Shown: positions 24,546 through 37,300 of the stretch, in pieces
Numbering within the stretch: position 1 is the stretch's first letter
Layout: every line of letters begins with the position of its first letter
DNA from: Plantago elongata
Lineage: Eukaryota > Streptophyta > Magnoliopsida > Lamiales > Plantaginaceae
DNA length: 64,000 bases
NCBI GenBank assembly: GCA_036897095.1
Contig: JAYMSP010000072.1
Coordinates: 27,936-91,935, forward strand
Direction: 5' to 3'
Notes under the pieces: generated by a model
What the model saw: the letters and a program-made list of their open reading frames with translations, nothing else
Databases searched by the model: none
Told to the model about the DNA's origin: nothing
Made by a program: the position numbers and the translations under genes

Positions 24546-24607
24546 AACCTTCATTGTTCTACAAAATTGAAATCCCCTATGGCCCTATCAAACCTTAAAA
24601 CTCAGTG

Positions 24608-24800
24608 ACACAGCCGATCTCGCAACCAACACCACTCCACGACGTCTCTTCCTCCTCCTCCTCAAACCACACCACGCCACGGTCGATCTCGCAACCACCA
24701 CCATGCCACAACGTCTCCTCCTCCTCAAACCACCACCACGCCATGCCGTCACCTCCTCCTTAAACCACTACCACGCCACGACCGATCTAGCAACCAAGCA
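24608..24800 (+). repeat. Imperfect tandem repeat of about 65-75 bp
   Basis: The series cgatctcgcaaccaacacca, then acgacgtctc, then cctcctcctcaaaccac is repeated about three times with changes (near 24614, 24682 and 24779). Confidence 0.7.
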
Positions 24801-25808
24801 TCAACTCGCCGATAAAACAGAAAGAAAAGGGGACGACCGGACGAGAAGATCAAACTGAGAAAGAAAAGGGAGGATCGAACGGAGATTGACGAACAAGATA
24901 GAAGATGAAGCCAGGAGGTTTGAAAGACGAGCGAATTCACCGGAGTAGCAGCAACAAAGAGCTTGATAGTAGAGAGAAGAGAAGAACAAATGGGGAATTT
25001 TAACAATTTTTCAAAAGAATTGACTAAGGCCATGTTTGGATTGCCATACAACTGAATAGTGAATTAAGCTGGTCAACAAAAAAAATGAATTTATAGACCT
25101 GAATGTAATTGTGAATCTGAGTGGACTCATCTGCAACATAGGTCCCTTTATAGTACCATATATTAAATTTGGGTCTTAATAGATTAGGGTCCTATTTAGA
25201 TAAACATCCCATATGATTTCAGGCATTGTATCCTCAAGTTTACTTATCTCTTGACCTGGCTTAGGTTATTGGAATATTGAACTTCCCCGTTGATTAAAAT
25301 TCGCTAGAAAGACATTCATCTATTACGAAATGCGTCCGAAATTGAACTATTACAAGTTCGAAAATAAATCTAGATTTACGTTCTAACTATGATTTAATCC
25401 GAAAACAAATCTAGAAATTGAACTATTTGCATAAATTGTCCAAAACACCCTTATTTTTGCAATTTCATTTGTCTTTTATACTGTTGATGGGAGATAATGT
25501 CTCTGTTTACTCTCAAGGAAAGAATACAAGCTGCAGACATACCGGACAAGAAGGCTAATCGTGTTGTAAAATGCGGCTTTTCTGTTTTATTAGTTTTGGT
25601 TTTCAGTTATTTAGCAATTAGTTTCATTCTTTCATTATGTTCTGTTTTGTATATAAACAGCTTCTAATAGACATATTGTCATATTTTGTTAGCAATTAGT
25701 TTTGCAAAATGTATCTTTTAACAAATTGTTTCATTCTTTCAAATAAAAATAAAAAAATGATCGTTGGAGTATTTTAATTTTTTTATAAACATGTAAATTA
25801 AAAAAAAA

Positions 25809-25903
25809 GTGTCCGGTCCAATCAGGACCGGACACGTGTCCCAGCCAAACGGCTGGGACACTAGCCGTTTGGGGCTGCTCCCACGATGGAGCACGCCCCA
25901 AAT
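25809..25903. repeat. Cluster of GC-rich palindromes
   Basis: Two perfect 11-bp stem palindromes stand back to back: GTGTCCGGTCC with its complement at 25825-25835, and GTGTCCCAGCC (25836-25846) with its complement at 25851-25861. A third imperfect stem follows (TTTGGGGC...GCTCC against GGAGC...GCCCCAAA, about 25868-25902). The right arm of the second also pairs in a competing way, CAAACGGCT at 25846-25854 with AGCCGTTTG at 25863-25871. Confidence 0.9.
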
Positions 25904-28546
25904 ATTCACTTTTTCAACCGATTAATTTGTGCAGTAGTTATGCTGGCTCTACAACCGTTCACAGTGAACGGTCTAAATTTAATTGTAATTCCGCCTATGA
26001 ATGAACACAAGAAGCTTAATTGTTTCTTCCTCAATCTGCGGCACCCTTACCACCTCTTCCGCCGCCGCATAAATCTTCATCTTCTTCACATAATCACTGC
26101 CGGAACTTGAAATTAAGCTTCTTGCCATGGCCGCCGTCCCGCCACAGCTTCTTGGCTCGAACTCCTCCATATCTCTGTTAAATTATATCTACTTGAAGCT
26201 TAAAGCAAGAGGAAAAAATTGATATAGTTTGTTTCTTCAATTAAGATGTTAATTGGATGTTGAATTGAAAATTAAATTTGAGGAAGAGCCATGAAAGGAA
26301 GAAGATGGTTAACAACTTTTGTCAAATTAATATATTGTACTAATAATGAATTAGGGGTAAAATAGGTAGTTTGTGTCATTTTTCTCATGATCAACTACTG
26401 AAGTGTCGTCCCTTGTAATGAAAAGAGCTAACAGATAATAATTTTGGCTATTGTCGTTGGCATGAATTCTCCCCCAGCCAAGCATGTATAATTGTACACT
26501 CTAGAAATGTTCGAAACAATTTTGGGTTTGTCCAATCTACATTACAATAAAAATTTCATACAATCATATCGTTGGAATCAGAAAAATATATTCTTATAAA
26601 GAATTTATTCCAAAATAAAAGTTTGTACTGAAAATATAATTTTCATAAAAAATTAATATGTATAACTTAAATGTTATATTTATTAAAGAAAATCACCAAA
26701 TACTAACTTGAGAATTTATTGATATTTTTTGTTCAACAAAAAGGTTTATATGAACTACTACTTACACGAAACTAAAAGATAAACTTACCATTTAAAAGTT
26801 CAAATTACTATCATAAACAACTTTAGACGAGTATTTCACATATTCAATTTTATAATGAATTCATATATATGGATAAGTATTATAAAATATTATGTCATTT
26901 ATTACTATAGAGAGGTATAATTACTTAAGATGATACCGGAAAAAGTAATAAAATATGATAATGTGGAGTTTATTCTTATTTATAACTGGTCCTAAGTTGA
27001 AACTAGAAGTTTTTATGACTATAGGGAGTTTATTACTTTAAAGAGTAGTCCTTTATAGAGTTTTTGTTGTAGTTGAATTTGATTCGAAAGGAAAATTATA
27101 TGTATCTTTTAAATCGGTTAAATATTATTAATATAAACGCAAGTATAAAATGTGTTTGCGACATTACCTGAACTGTTGTGAACTTGGCGGTTTGCTAAAG
27201 TAGACACATTTAATTCAAGAAAAAGACACATTTTGTTTTTATAATGAGCGGACGAGAGCTCCAATAAAAGTGGTTGCCGTTTTTCCATATGACGTACGTA
27301 CAAGTTGTTAGAATTAATACTTTAGTCAAAATCATCATTTACATTTGGTTTAAGATGTGTCCCTCAACCATTGAATCTTTGCAATTAAGTACATTATAAT
27401 GTTTCATAACTTTGTGACTTGCCCCTTGTAATTTTGGTGAATGATCTATAGGCATGATGACCAATATTGTAAGCTAGGTCATTGATCTCCAAGAAACCCT
27501 AGGATTCAATTATATATGTTTGTAAGATTATGTATATATAAACTTTCAACTTTCACAGTTAAAATTTTAACATGAAAGTAATATGTATAATTTAATAAAC
27601 ATCAGTTAACTATTATATGCTCCATTAATCCTATAGAAGACTGTAAGATATGAGGGTTAATGTAACTATGTAAAAGTAATGTAGATAGTTATATTAAATA
27701 TGTAGTATTTACAGTTTAATGTAAATATTAAAACAATCAAATAACGTCTCTTTAAAAAGAATTCGATAATACTCAACTGAATTAGTCGTATAAGCAGACA
27801 TTAGTAACTCCTTTTCACTAATCATGTGAGTTGGAGGTCATCAATGGGCACAAAAAAAATCTCAACCAAGAACGTGAAATTTGAGCCCCCACCTTGGAGG
27901 CGTGGGATCAAGCAAGCCAGGTCAAAACAACTGTACTAACACTATATATAAATCATTATTTTGAAAAAAGATTTAAATATCTAGCAACCTCAAATTATAT
28001 GAGATTCGAATCTACAAATCGGACAATTCCACAATTCTCACAAACTCACCAATCCAACGGCTCACATCAATCACAGAAAGCATCACCAATTTCATTGGTT
28101 AGTTTGTTTACTACTTTTAAAAATGGCATAATTCGAGTATCAAAAATCGCACCTCTCCTTTTTAACTGAAAAAAGAAAAAAATACCAACCCATACACAAC
28201 CTGTCTCTCTCTGCCAGAAAAAATTCATCAATCTTGATTACATTACTCAACAAGGTACCTAAATTACATTTACATCTTCTCAATTCATCATAAAGCTTCA
28301 ATCTTTCATCATAAAGTTTCAATCTTTCTTGTTTCTTTTGGGCAAGATTGAAGCTTTAAAGCAAACACCATTTTCCCACAACCTCAAGGAACATACTTGA
28401 CCTGGGTTCTTTGTTTCGTCACAGGATATTGGCTATTTCTTGTTGAATTTGAAGTCTTGGGGAAAAATCAAGAATAGGTTTTTTTTCATTTCCCCCCCTG
28501 AGTCTTTACTATTTGCATATATTTGTTTTGTTGTGTATATTGGCGA

Positions 28547-31459
28547 ATGGTGATGAAGACGGCTTCGCCTAGGGGATCGATTAATAGGGTGTTTGAGAGA
28601 GTTGGGATGTATGGATTGATAGGGAGTGGGAGTAGTAGTAGCCAGAAGAGGCTGAAATATGAGGTTCAAGATTGTGATGAAGACGGTGAGAATATGGAGA
28701 TGGAGCAAATTGGGGCTGAAAGGACCAAAAATGTGTTGATTCTGATGAGTGACACGGGTGGCGGTCACCGGGCCTCGGCCGAGGCGATCAGGGATGCTTT
28801 CCAGCTTGAATATGGTGATGAATACAGGGTAAAGTTTCGAAATTTTGAAATTGTGTGTTGCAGCTATAAACAGGGTGTTTGTTGTAGAATTTTTTTTGTC
28901 CTTAATATGAATTTTGAATTTTTATGGCATGTATTATTGTCTCTTGATTATTAGCTATAGCTCACAAAAAAAAAAAAAATCAACATGTCATTGTCTTTTA
29001 CAATACCTGAAAATTTAAATTTGTTTAGTGGTTGGAATGAGAAGAGGGTATGGTATGAATCGTTAATTCATCATCTGTTAATTTGTGTTGATATGGAGCC
29101 AGAAATGGAATTTAGGTTAGTTTGTGATGTATTGATGTCATTATTTTCGTCGTCGTTTCATTTGTCATGTTAGGCCGAATATTTTAGGCAGGGGAATAGG
29201 TTTCTTGTTTGGATCCAGCTAAATTTTGCTTGCATCAATTTGACATTTGCAGAAATAGGTTCAAGCTTCTTTCTGTAAAATCTGGTTTGACAAGTTCTCT
29301 AAACTTAATTAATTGCCACCACCATGTGTTTGATTGTGAATTGTGAGCATTTCTTTTGCCCGATTTCTCTAAATATTGAGCTTCTAGTAAAGCTCAAAAT
29401 TATTGGAAGCAGCTACTGTAGTATGTGACCTTTTTTATCATCTAATTTTAGCATACATTTATTGCTTTCATCATTTCAGCATGAGGGAATTATAATTGCA
29501 TTTTAAATGTAGTTTTTGTTTGGTGATAATTTAAGCTTAATGATGCTAGCAGTTCTAATAGTTCCTTGTTTGATTCTCTATGCAGGTTTACGTGAAGGAT
29601 GTGTGGAAGGAGTATACTGGCTGGCCCTTGAATGATATGGAGAATCAGTACAAATTCATGGTCAAGCACGTCCAGCTCTGGAATGTCGCGTTTCATACCA
29701 CCTCTCCAAAATGGATACACTCTGTTTATCTTGCCGCCATTGCTGCTTTTTATGCCAAGTATGCTTTCCTTTCCCTATTATATGCACGTAATTTAGCTGT
29801 TACATCGATACTTTTACTACACGCAAGAACGTTCTAGGTCATCTTCGAATGAAGTAATCCAATAATTGATTAATTATTGCCTTTATATTTAAAAGGGAAG
29901 TAGAAGCTGGTTTAATGGAGTACAAGCCAGATATCATCATTAGTGTTCACCCTCTCATGCAACATATTCCCTTATGGGTGCTGAAATGGCAAGGCCTACA
30001 GAAAAAAGTCATCTTTGTTACTGTCATCACTGACCTGAGTACATGCCATCGCACATGGTAATGTATCATTCCTTGCCCATGTTCCAAACTTTTTAAGCTA
30101 GTTTTATCTTAAAGCTGATATGGAAGTAAAATCGGTGAAGGTTTCATCCAAATGTGAACCGGCTGTATTGTCCTTCTGAAGGAGTAGCCAAGAGGGCTTC
30201 AGTTGATGGCATAGAAGAATCACAAATTCGTGTTTTTGGCTTGCCTATCCGACCCTCTTTTGTTCGAGCAGTTGTCTCCAAGGTGAAAGCATGACTTTAC
30301 ATACTCTGTGTTTAGGCTAACTTGATTGTAACACCTTTGTTATATATAAAAGTACATTGTGCCAACTTTTGTTTTAATTTTATTCCACACATTTTCCGCG
30401 TTATTTTAGAAACTATGGATCAAACTCCAATTCTCCGGAGTTCGGATTATAGTGCAACCAATTTTAGTTCATCACGCAGGGTGTTTTTCTAAGCAATTAT
30501 AGTTATGGTGAGCTTAATGCTTAGTTTTCTTTCTATTATTTTCCCTTTCATAGGATGAATTGAGGGCAGAACTCGAGATGGATCCTGAATTACCAGCAGT
30601 CCTGTTGATGGGCGGAGGAGAAGGAATGGGACCCGTTAAGAAAACAGCCAGGGCATTGGGTGATGCCCTGTTTGATAAAACACTGGAGAAGCCAATAGGA
30701 CAGCTTGTTATTATTTGTGGCCGTAATGAATCCCTAGCTACCACGCTGAAATCTCTCGACTGGAAAATCCCTGTGAAGGTCAGTATTATCATTTTAATAA
30801 CTAGAAACCATGCTGTTTACATGTGAGAATTATTAAAAAATCTTAAGTTGTTCTATGTAGATCAGAGGTTTCGAGAAGCAAATGCAGAAATGGATGGGAG
30901 CTTGTGACTGCATTATAACTAAAGTATGCGAGTCTACTTATGATTTTTCAGTTCTCAATTTTTTCCGATCTACATCGTAAACATTGAGGTCATAGTAGTT
31001 CGTCTGTTGATAGCATGTTGTGATTCTTTTTAACAGGCTGGACCTGGTACCATTGCTGAGGCATTGATAAGAGGCCTTCCCATTATACTTAATGATTACA
31101 TTCCTGGACAAGTAAGTATATCTAATAATATCGATCACTCGTTTATAACATTGTTTTAATAAAGAATCAATGTGCTTAAAAGTTGTCACTCGCAGGAGAA
31201 AGGTAATGTTCCGTATGTAGTGGACAACGGGGCAGGAGTGTTCACCCGAAGCCCCAAGGAAACTGCAAAAATTGTTTCTGAATGGTTCAGCACAAAGCAT
31301 GATGACCTCAAGAGAAAGTCAGAAAATGCACTTAAACTAGCCCAACCAGATGCAGTGTTTGACATCGTGAAGGACATTCACGAGCTAGCATGCCAAAGGG
31401 GGCCTTTGACGAACATCCCCTACATGTTAACGTCTTCCTTCTCAAGCTTAATCTATTAG
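28547..31459 (+). CDS. MGD2/3: Monogalactosyldiacylglycerol synthase, type B
   Basis: GT28-type galactosyltransferase making MGDG from UDP-galactose and diacylglycerol. Exons 28547-28828, 29586-29758, 29896-30057, 30141-30282, 30554-30778, 30861-30923, 31037-31111 and 31196-31459 total 1386 nt, 461 aa, the length of MGD2/MGD3. Type A enzymes carry a long plastid presequence; here the glycosyltransferase domain starts by about residue 60, so it is type B, which sits on the outer envelope. Family motifs are intact: [50 protein letters not shown] and [15 protein letters not shown]. The start is MVMKTASPR, as in other type B proteins. In known plants type B genes are induced by phosphate starvation; no proof of that here. 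Confidence 0.95.
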
Positions 31460-32265
31460 GTATGGAACCCGTGTTTGCCAATCACCGATAATTCTGGTGT
31501 CTTGTAGAAGAATGCATGTATAGGTAGTTACTGATGCCATTGTTTGACAAGTAGAGGGTTGCAGCTGAAGCTGTTGATCTCCATTATAGGATCTATTGCT
31601 TTGGGTTAGTCTGATATGAAGGATTAAAAATGTACTCCAATGTTTTAGAGGCTGAAATTTGTGGTGTTATTGAAATTCTTTATAGTGAGTTTGGCAGGTT
31701 AGTCAAGTATCTGTTTAAGTTGTTTCATTGGCCTAATTGGTTTGCTTGTTGATGTTTTACTTCAAGTGAATAAGAATTCAGCATTTCTAAAAAAATTTCA
31801 CCAACTCCATTTACACTAAACACCATTCATAGAACTTCATATCATCACATAGTGTTTTGTTTCGACACTTTATTTATCAACTTTGTTAAATCTCAAAATA
31901 TCCTAACAATCCCACTGAAATCAGCATGACCAACACAAGGTATATTAAGATCACATCATAGAGCTGAGGCGACTTCACCACTTGTCGAGGGGGTTTGTTA
32001 TACTGCTGAAGCGGCCATCTCCCCACCCCACTTAAATTGAACTTTCTATACACAAAAAATTCAATTTCAATTGAAAAAGACCATTCAAATTCTATCTCAA
32101 TCAGTCCCTAAATTTCTCCCAAAATCTGAAAAAATCTTTAATTTAAATTCGAATTCACTTAGTTATTTTCTTATGTTGTAGATAAGTTTAGTTCAATTCA
32201 ATTTAATTATGTTCAGATAAAAATATAAAGCCTACACCCAATACATGAAAATGAATAGATAGGAC

Positions 32266-32360
32266 AACGAACTGCAGCTTAGTTGGTAAAACAATTCCAA
32301 CTCCAATCAAAATTTTGGGGGTTCGAGTCAACTTTTAACTGTTTTAAAATAAAAATAAAA
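32266..32360 (+). repeat. tRNA-derived SINE-like copy 3
   Basis: The best preserved copy. Box A-like gcagcttagttggta (32274-32288) and a nearly perfect box B, gggttcgagtcaac (32319-32332), sit about 30 bases apart as in tRNA genes. An A-rich tail (gttttaaaataaaaataaaa) follows. Confidence 0.7.
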
Positions 32361-32791
32361 TGAATAGATATATTCTGATCGATTTTTGCGCACGGTGTTT
32401 CATTATGTCACTTTCTTTGTGAGCTTTATCAAAGTCGAATTACTTATCACTATATTTTAAGTTTGTTGTCACTGAACTCTAAGGATAATTTTAAACGAAT
32501 TCGATCTTTAACAAGTGGATGGCTAAACGCGCACACCAAAAACATTGAATGAAGCTACTTGTACGTTTGGGAGAATTTAGCAACAAGAAAGATGAACTTC
32601 GAAGCATCATCTTATTAACAAGCTATTGCTTGTCAAAATATTCCCTCATTTGCTCTTTCACGTTTAAATAATTTTCAAGTCAATTTCAGACTCCAGCTAA
32701 TATTTAAAAGTCATTTAGAAAGAAACCAACATATTTTTGAAAAATAATTAAACTATTATCACGTTAGTAACAATCAACTCGTATTTGCTAA

Positions 32792-32870
32792 TGAAGTGTA
32801 ACTCGGTTGGTAATACGTTTCATCTCCAATTAATAGGTCGCACCTTTAACCGTTTTAAAATAGAATAAAG
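32792..32870 (+). repeat. tRNA-derived SINE-like copy 4
   Basis: Has aatgaagtgtaactcggttg with box A continuing to gta (32799-32812), a damaged box B (aggtcgcacc) and the same cgttttaaaataga tail as copy 3. Confidence 0.6.
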
Positions 32871-34387
32871 CAACCCATGAACCCTAAGTGAAGGAAGGAG
32901 TTGCCAACCAACCATAGTCAAACGACTCAAACGTGTTTTCATGATATTAGGAACATTATTTATTTCAATTACTACAATATTACGAACTACGTTTTCAAGC
33001 AACGTCATGAAAAGGTAGTTGTAGAGACATTTCATTAATTAAATTGTATATTGTTAAGACTCAAGATAATGGTTCCCACATGGAAAATCACTCATGTCAT
33101 CGTATACAAAACTACAAAACCATGTTGTTAGCACCGCATGCGGCCTGAGATATTTTTGACAAAATCTCATGTAGATATCAAATTCTCATTTGTCAATATA
33201 TGTTGTTCTTGGATGATTGAAACAGTTGAATGACTGGTATTAGATAAAGATGAACTGAACTGAATTTAAGTAATATATAACCTTAATCGTATATAATTTA
33301 GCGGGTCAATCAATATGCACTGAAATTAGGGACGAAATCGAATTTCTTTTCTTATATTTAAGGGTAAATTATATTCAGTACCTCTGTTAAAATTTCTTAT
33401 TACATATAAATATACATTAATCAAAGAATAACATGTGAGTCATGATTAGTAAACTTTGCTTACATTTGACAAGTTGTTGCAGATAATATAGTTTACCATG
33501 TCTGGACGAATCCAAAACTCAAAGCTTATTTTGCCACACTCATATTGAGTTAGTTTCTTTCACTTTGAGATTTAGTTTTATTTCCGTAGATTTTGGTTTA
33601 TTATTAACTTAATCATTTTTAATCCCCTCATACGTATTAGCTTCTTGGATATAAGAAAGTATAGCTCTTGGTTAACTATCATCATGTTATACATATATGT
33701 TACAACGTCTTCGTATTCAAATACACTTAGTTTTATGGTTGCACTATTTTTTATAGAATTCGATTAAAAAAATATACTGTGTTAATTATTAAAAAATATT
33801 ATTTAATACATATACAAATAAATGTTTGGAAACTGACCTGTGCCGGGCACGGGCCAACCACCAAGGTGGCTTTGTCCGGACTAGAATATCAAACGGAAGA
33901 ACACGAAAAAACAGTCTATGGTATACTAAATTATATTTTAATTTAGTGAAAATTACACTCACGAAAGATGTAATCCAGATAAACAAGAATTAGGATTTTA
34001 GAGCGATTGAATAAAAATCAAGATAGAATATGAAAATGTGTGAAAACGCCTAAACTCGATCAAAATCTGAAAAGTTTAGATCATTCGCGACCGGTATCAA
34101 AACCAATCACAATAGATCTCATGACATAGATAATCAGCTTGAACAAAAGACTACAAGAGGCTGAAGAATTGTAGAGATGAAGTTGTTTTAATTTTATTAG
34201 TCGTGTAATGTATTAAAAGTATGAATCGTTTTAATTTACGGTACTACGAAGTATGAAATATGGAATTATGGATTGACAATTTACATTATCCTCAGTGAGT
34301 TCCTCATCATCTCTTGTATCGAAATATGAAGGCAGGCTACTCAACCTAAACCCCTGTAAGACCCTAGAGGCAATCCCCAATCTGAAA

Positions 34388-37300
34388 ATGGCGGCTTCGA
34401 AGCTTTTCTCTCTTCTAGGACCCTCAATACTCCGCTCCAACTCTCTCATCTTTGCTCGACCTCATCATGTCAACCTAATCTTCTCCCTAAACTCCTCGTC
34501 CCGTTGGTGCAGCAGCTCCGCATTGGCAATTGATTCGGATAACGACACTGCTACTACTAGTACTACTCATGATGCTTTGACCTCCGTTGTAGCAGCAGCA
34601 GCAGCAGCTCCTCCTCCTCATCCGTGGCCCGAATGGGTTAGTTTCGTCGACCGACTCAAGACGAAAGGCTACATTTCTCCAACCCAAAATGATGAGCTTG
34701 TTTACACTGATGTCAATGCTGTTAAGGATGCCTGTTTGAAATTCGCTCGCCAACACTTCCACATTTTTAAGTAATTATGAGCTGACCATATCATTTGTTG
34801 TTTTAATTAGTTCAGCAATTGTCTATTGGTTTTTCATACATACTTTTAATTGATTGATAGTGTTAATGGTAGATTGATGGTGTTAATAATTAATGTGATT
34901 GGAAGTGATTCAAAATGCTTCTGTTTCAGTCTTATCTAGAAGTAAGGTTTCTGTGAATGTAATTCATTCGAGATGTTGTGAGATTCTTTGGAAATGCTGG
35001 TCTTTAGTAGCATTAAGAAAATAGTATGTATTGTGGAAAAGTGCCAAAGACTTCATGTAGTAGTGGTGTGCGTTTCCTAATGTTAGGAGAAGCAACTCCA
35101 GCACCAGCACCCGAGTGTTCGGAACATTCTGCTATTTTATATTGGTGTGAACTAAACAAGTGTTCAGGGAAAAGAGGCTTTTCTGGAGACTTACTTGAAT
35201 ATATTTTGTTGTTGTGAAATAGTTTGTGTTCGGGTTTTAGTTACTTTGTCCTTTGGGCAATAACGAACGCTCAAGCATCAGTAACAACTGCAACGCCAGA
35301 GCATGCTATTTATGCTAGTAAGTAGTAACTAGTAATTGGTTATTTGAGGGCAAGGGTGACTACTGATTAAGAAGAGCTTATGATGGCTAACTTTTAGAGT
35401 TCTGCTTGGGTGGGTAGGTTGGGATTGCTTCACATGTGATAGACCATAGATTAAGTAACTCAGGAATTTTTTGAATTGATAAGTTGATTTTGGGATTTTG
35501 CATGATAGGTCATTGTCCACGCAAGACATACAGACAACTGTTGGGAATAGTTGTCCTAATCTCATGCGGAAGGTAGTCAACTCTGCTAAAAGGTTGAGGA
35601 AGCATGTGGAACTTAATGAAAGCAAGGTAAGTTTACACCGACAAGTCATATCATAACTGGATAATTGGATAGCAGTGTATATGCAATTCTAACTTGGATT
35701 TTGTATCTGGTTTAATCTACAGGTATGTGGCTCTTGTGATCTCCGTGGATCATGCAATAGAGCAGACATTATGCTACTAACTGACTCTGAACCTGCACGT
35801 ACTGTTGACATAGTTCGAATATTATATGTTTACGCATTAGATCCAGCTGTTATGTCTGGAGGAAATAAGCCTCCGGGTGGAGAACTTGTCGAAGCATCTG
35901 TAAGGAAATTGCTGTTAGAGTTGATTGAACTCGGTGAAACAGACTTTGACCCTGAGATTCTGCAACGTGCTTCCGTAACTGCAACTACCGTAACTGCAAC
36001 TAAGAGCAAGAAGACGCCTCTTAATTTATCAAAAACTGGGAGCCAAATAGACAACCCAATGAGACCCAGGGATTGGTTATGCTCAGGGTATGTAAGAAAC
36101 AAGTTGTTAATCAATTATATAATCTTCCGACATCCGAATTATTTTGGATGTTTAGATTCACTTTATGCAATATATGAGCTCATTTGCATGATGCATGTTG
36201 CCGTCTATGACCAAATTTACTATCCCATATATCAACTATTCTGTTGGACTGGGTTAAGATTTTATACTTTCCATTTAACTTTTTATTGCTGATGAACTTT
36301 GTGAATATTTCTTAAATGTTGTGGTTGTGGTCCTCGAGGAGCATATGCACCATGAGTTCATGGAATTGATGAAATGAATGTATTATTTTATTTGGTCTCC
36401 ATTAACCACTGATTCACTTTGTCTCCAGTTATACGATAAGTTACGGATGGAGTCTTCTATTGAACAGTTATTGTGATTGTCTCCTCATAGTGATGGTATA
36501 CTGAGTCTCTAGTTGAAATGATGGCTTGAAGTATCCTGTCAAACATTCAGTGATATGAAAATCATGTGGTGTGAGTGACTTGTGTATATAATGTTTGATC
36601 CAGAGCATGAAATGAAATTGGTTATTTGCAATCAGGCTTGCTTGTAACACTATACTGGGTGGTATATGTACCTGATGTTGTGTGAGAAAGGAACAATTCT
36701 TGTCAAAATGTTCCTTCTAGGAAATCTTATTTTAGATCCTTTGATGTTAGTTTCTGAAATAATTTAAATATTTATGCAAATATATGTTTTTGTCCCTTAA
36801 GTTTATTCTTCAGCAACTTTTTGATTATTTCATGACATAAACGATTCACATCTTTTTTACTGCAGGTGCAATTATGTGAACTTTGCTAGAAATATACAAT
36901 GCTTAATATGTAAAGCAGACAATCCCAATCCCGTTCGTAAGTTGAAGCTCGTTTCTGAAAAAGTTGAAAAGAAACCTGGAGACTGGGACTGCCCAAAGTA
37001 AGTTCTGTAAGTTTCAGTTGCTGTTTATTTATGGAATACACCTATAATTTGCTTTGTTGACTACGTCCTTCCATTTTACTCTCCATTATATGGAACTTGG
37101 ACCATTTCAGCTTTTCCTTTAACTGGTTATTTAGATAATCCTGCTGTCTTTAATGCTACCAAATAAAAGATTAAGCTATCTTTGTATTAATTGTCTTGGG
37201 CTCTTGGTATGGAGACGCATGTGTGAGAAATATGAAGATTGAAGCTTTGAGAATATTAGTTTTAGTTATTTAGTTGGGAACCAACCTTGGACGGCAGACC

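Larger units (their letters stand above)
24048..25160. mobile_element. Candidate long-TIR transposon without coding capacity
   Basis: The left side (about 24058-24155: gttgcagatggataccacct ... ctacaattacatgg) reappears inverted at about 25065-25145 (complement: gttgcagatgagtccactca ... cacaattacattcagg). The arms are diverged but collinear. Between them lie two blocks of CACC-rich tandem repeats. The structure suggests a Mutator-like or foldback element; the target duplication was not determined. Confidence 0.45.
21198..28546. other. Long gene-free, transposon-rich interval
   Basis: Seven kilobases with no intact gene. It contains a decayed Harbinger-like MITE, a Stowaway-like MITE, a pseudogene fragment, a long-TIR element (24048-25160), the GC-rich hairpin cluster at 25809-25903, and a GC-richer patch to 26175. 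The last few hundred bases (from about 28150) have CT-rich runs and are probably promoter and 5'UTR of the MGDG synthase gene. Confidence 0.65.
31460..34387. other. Gene-free interval with two SINE-like copies
   Basis: Includes the 3'UTR of the MGDG synthase gene to about 31780, a fragment resembling a Harbinger-like MITE right end (about 32060-32112, ending caatcagtccct), and SINE-like copies at 32266 and 32792. Nothing else recognised. The right end is the promoter of the zinc-finger gene. Confidence 0.6.

Noticed and set aside
24352-24608. His/Pro/Ser-rich frames over the CACC repeats
   Set aside because: Several frames are open at once because the DNA is a tandem repeat; no single frame looks protein-like.
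25979-26170. Minus-strand 63-codon frame in a GC-richer patch beside the hairpin cluster
   Set aside because: It begins with a plausible ATG (MEEFEPRS) but matches no family I know, has no convincing splice partners, and ends in low-complexity sequence. It may be a gene fragment in a transposon, but I cannot support a gene call.
28523-28546. Upstream extension of the MGDG synthase start
   Set aside because: It depends on a TTG codon; MVMK at 28547 matches the known type B start.
33789-33986. Minus-strand 65-codon frame
   Set aside because: Random frame in AT-rich DNA with no splice context or family resemblance.
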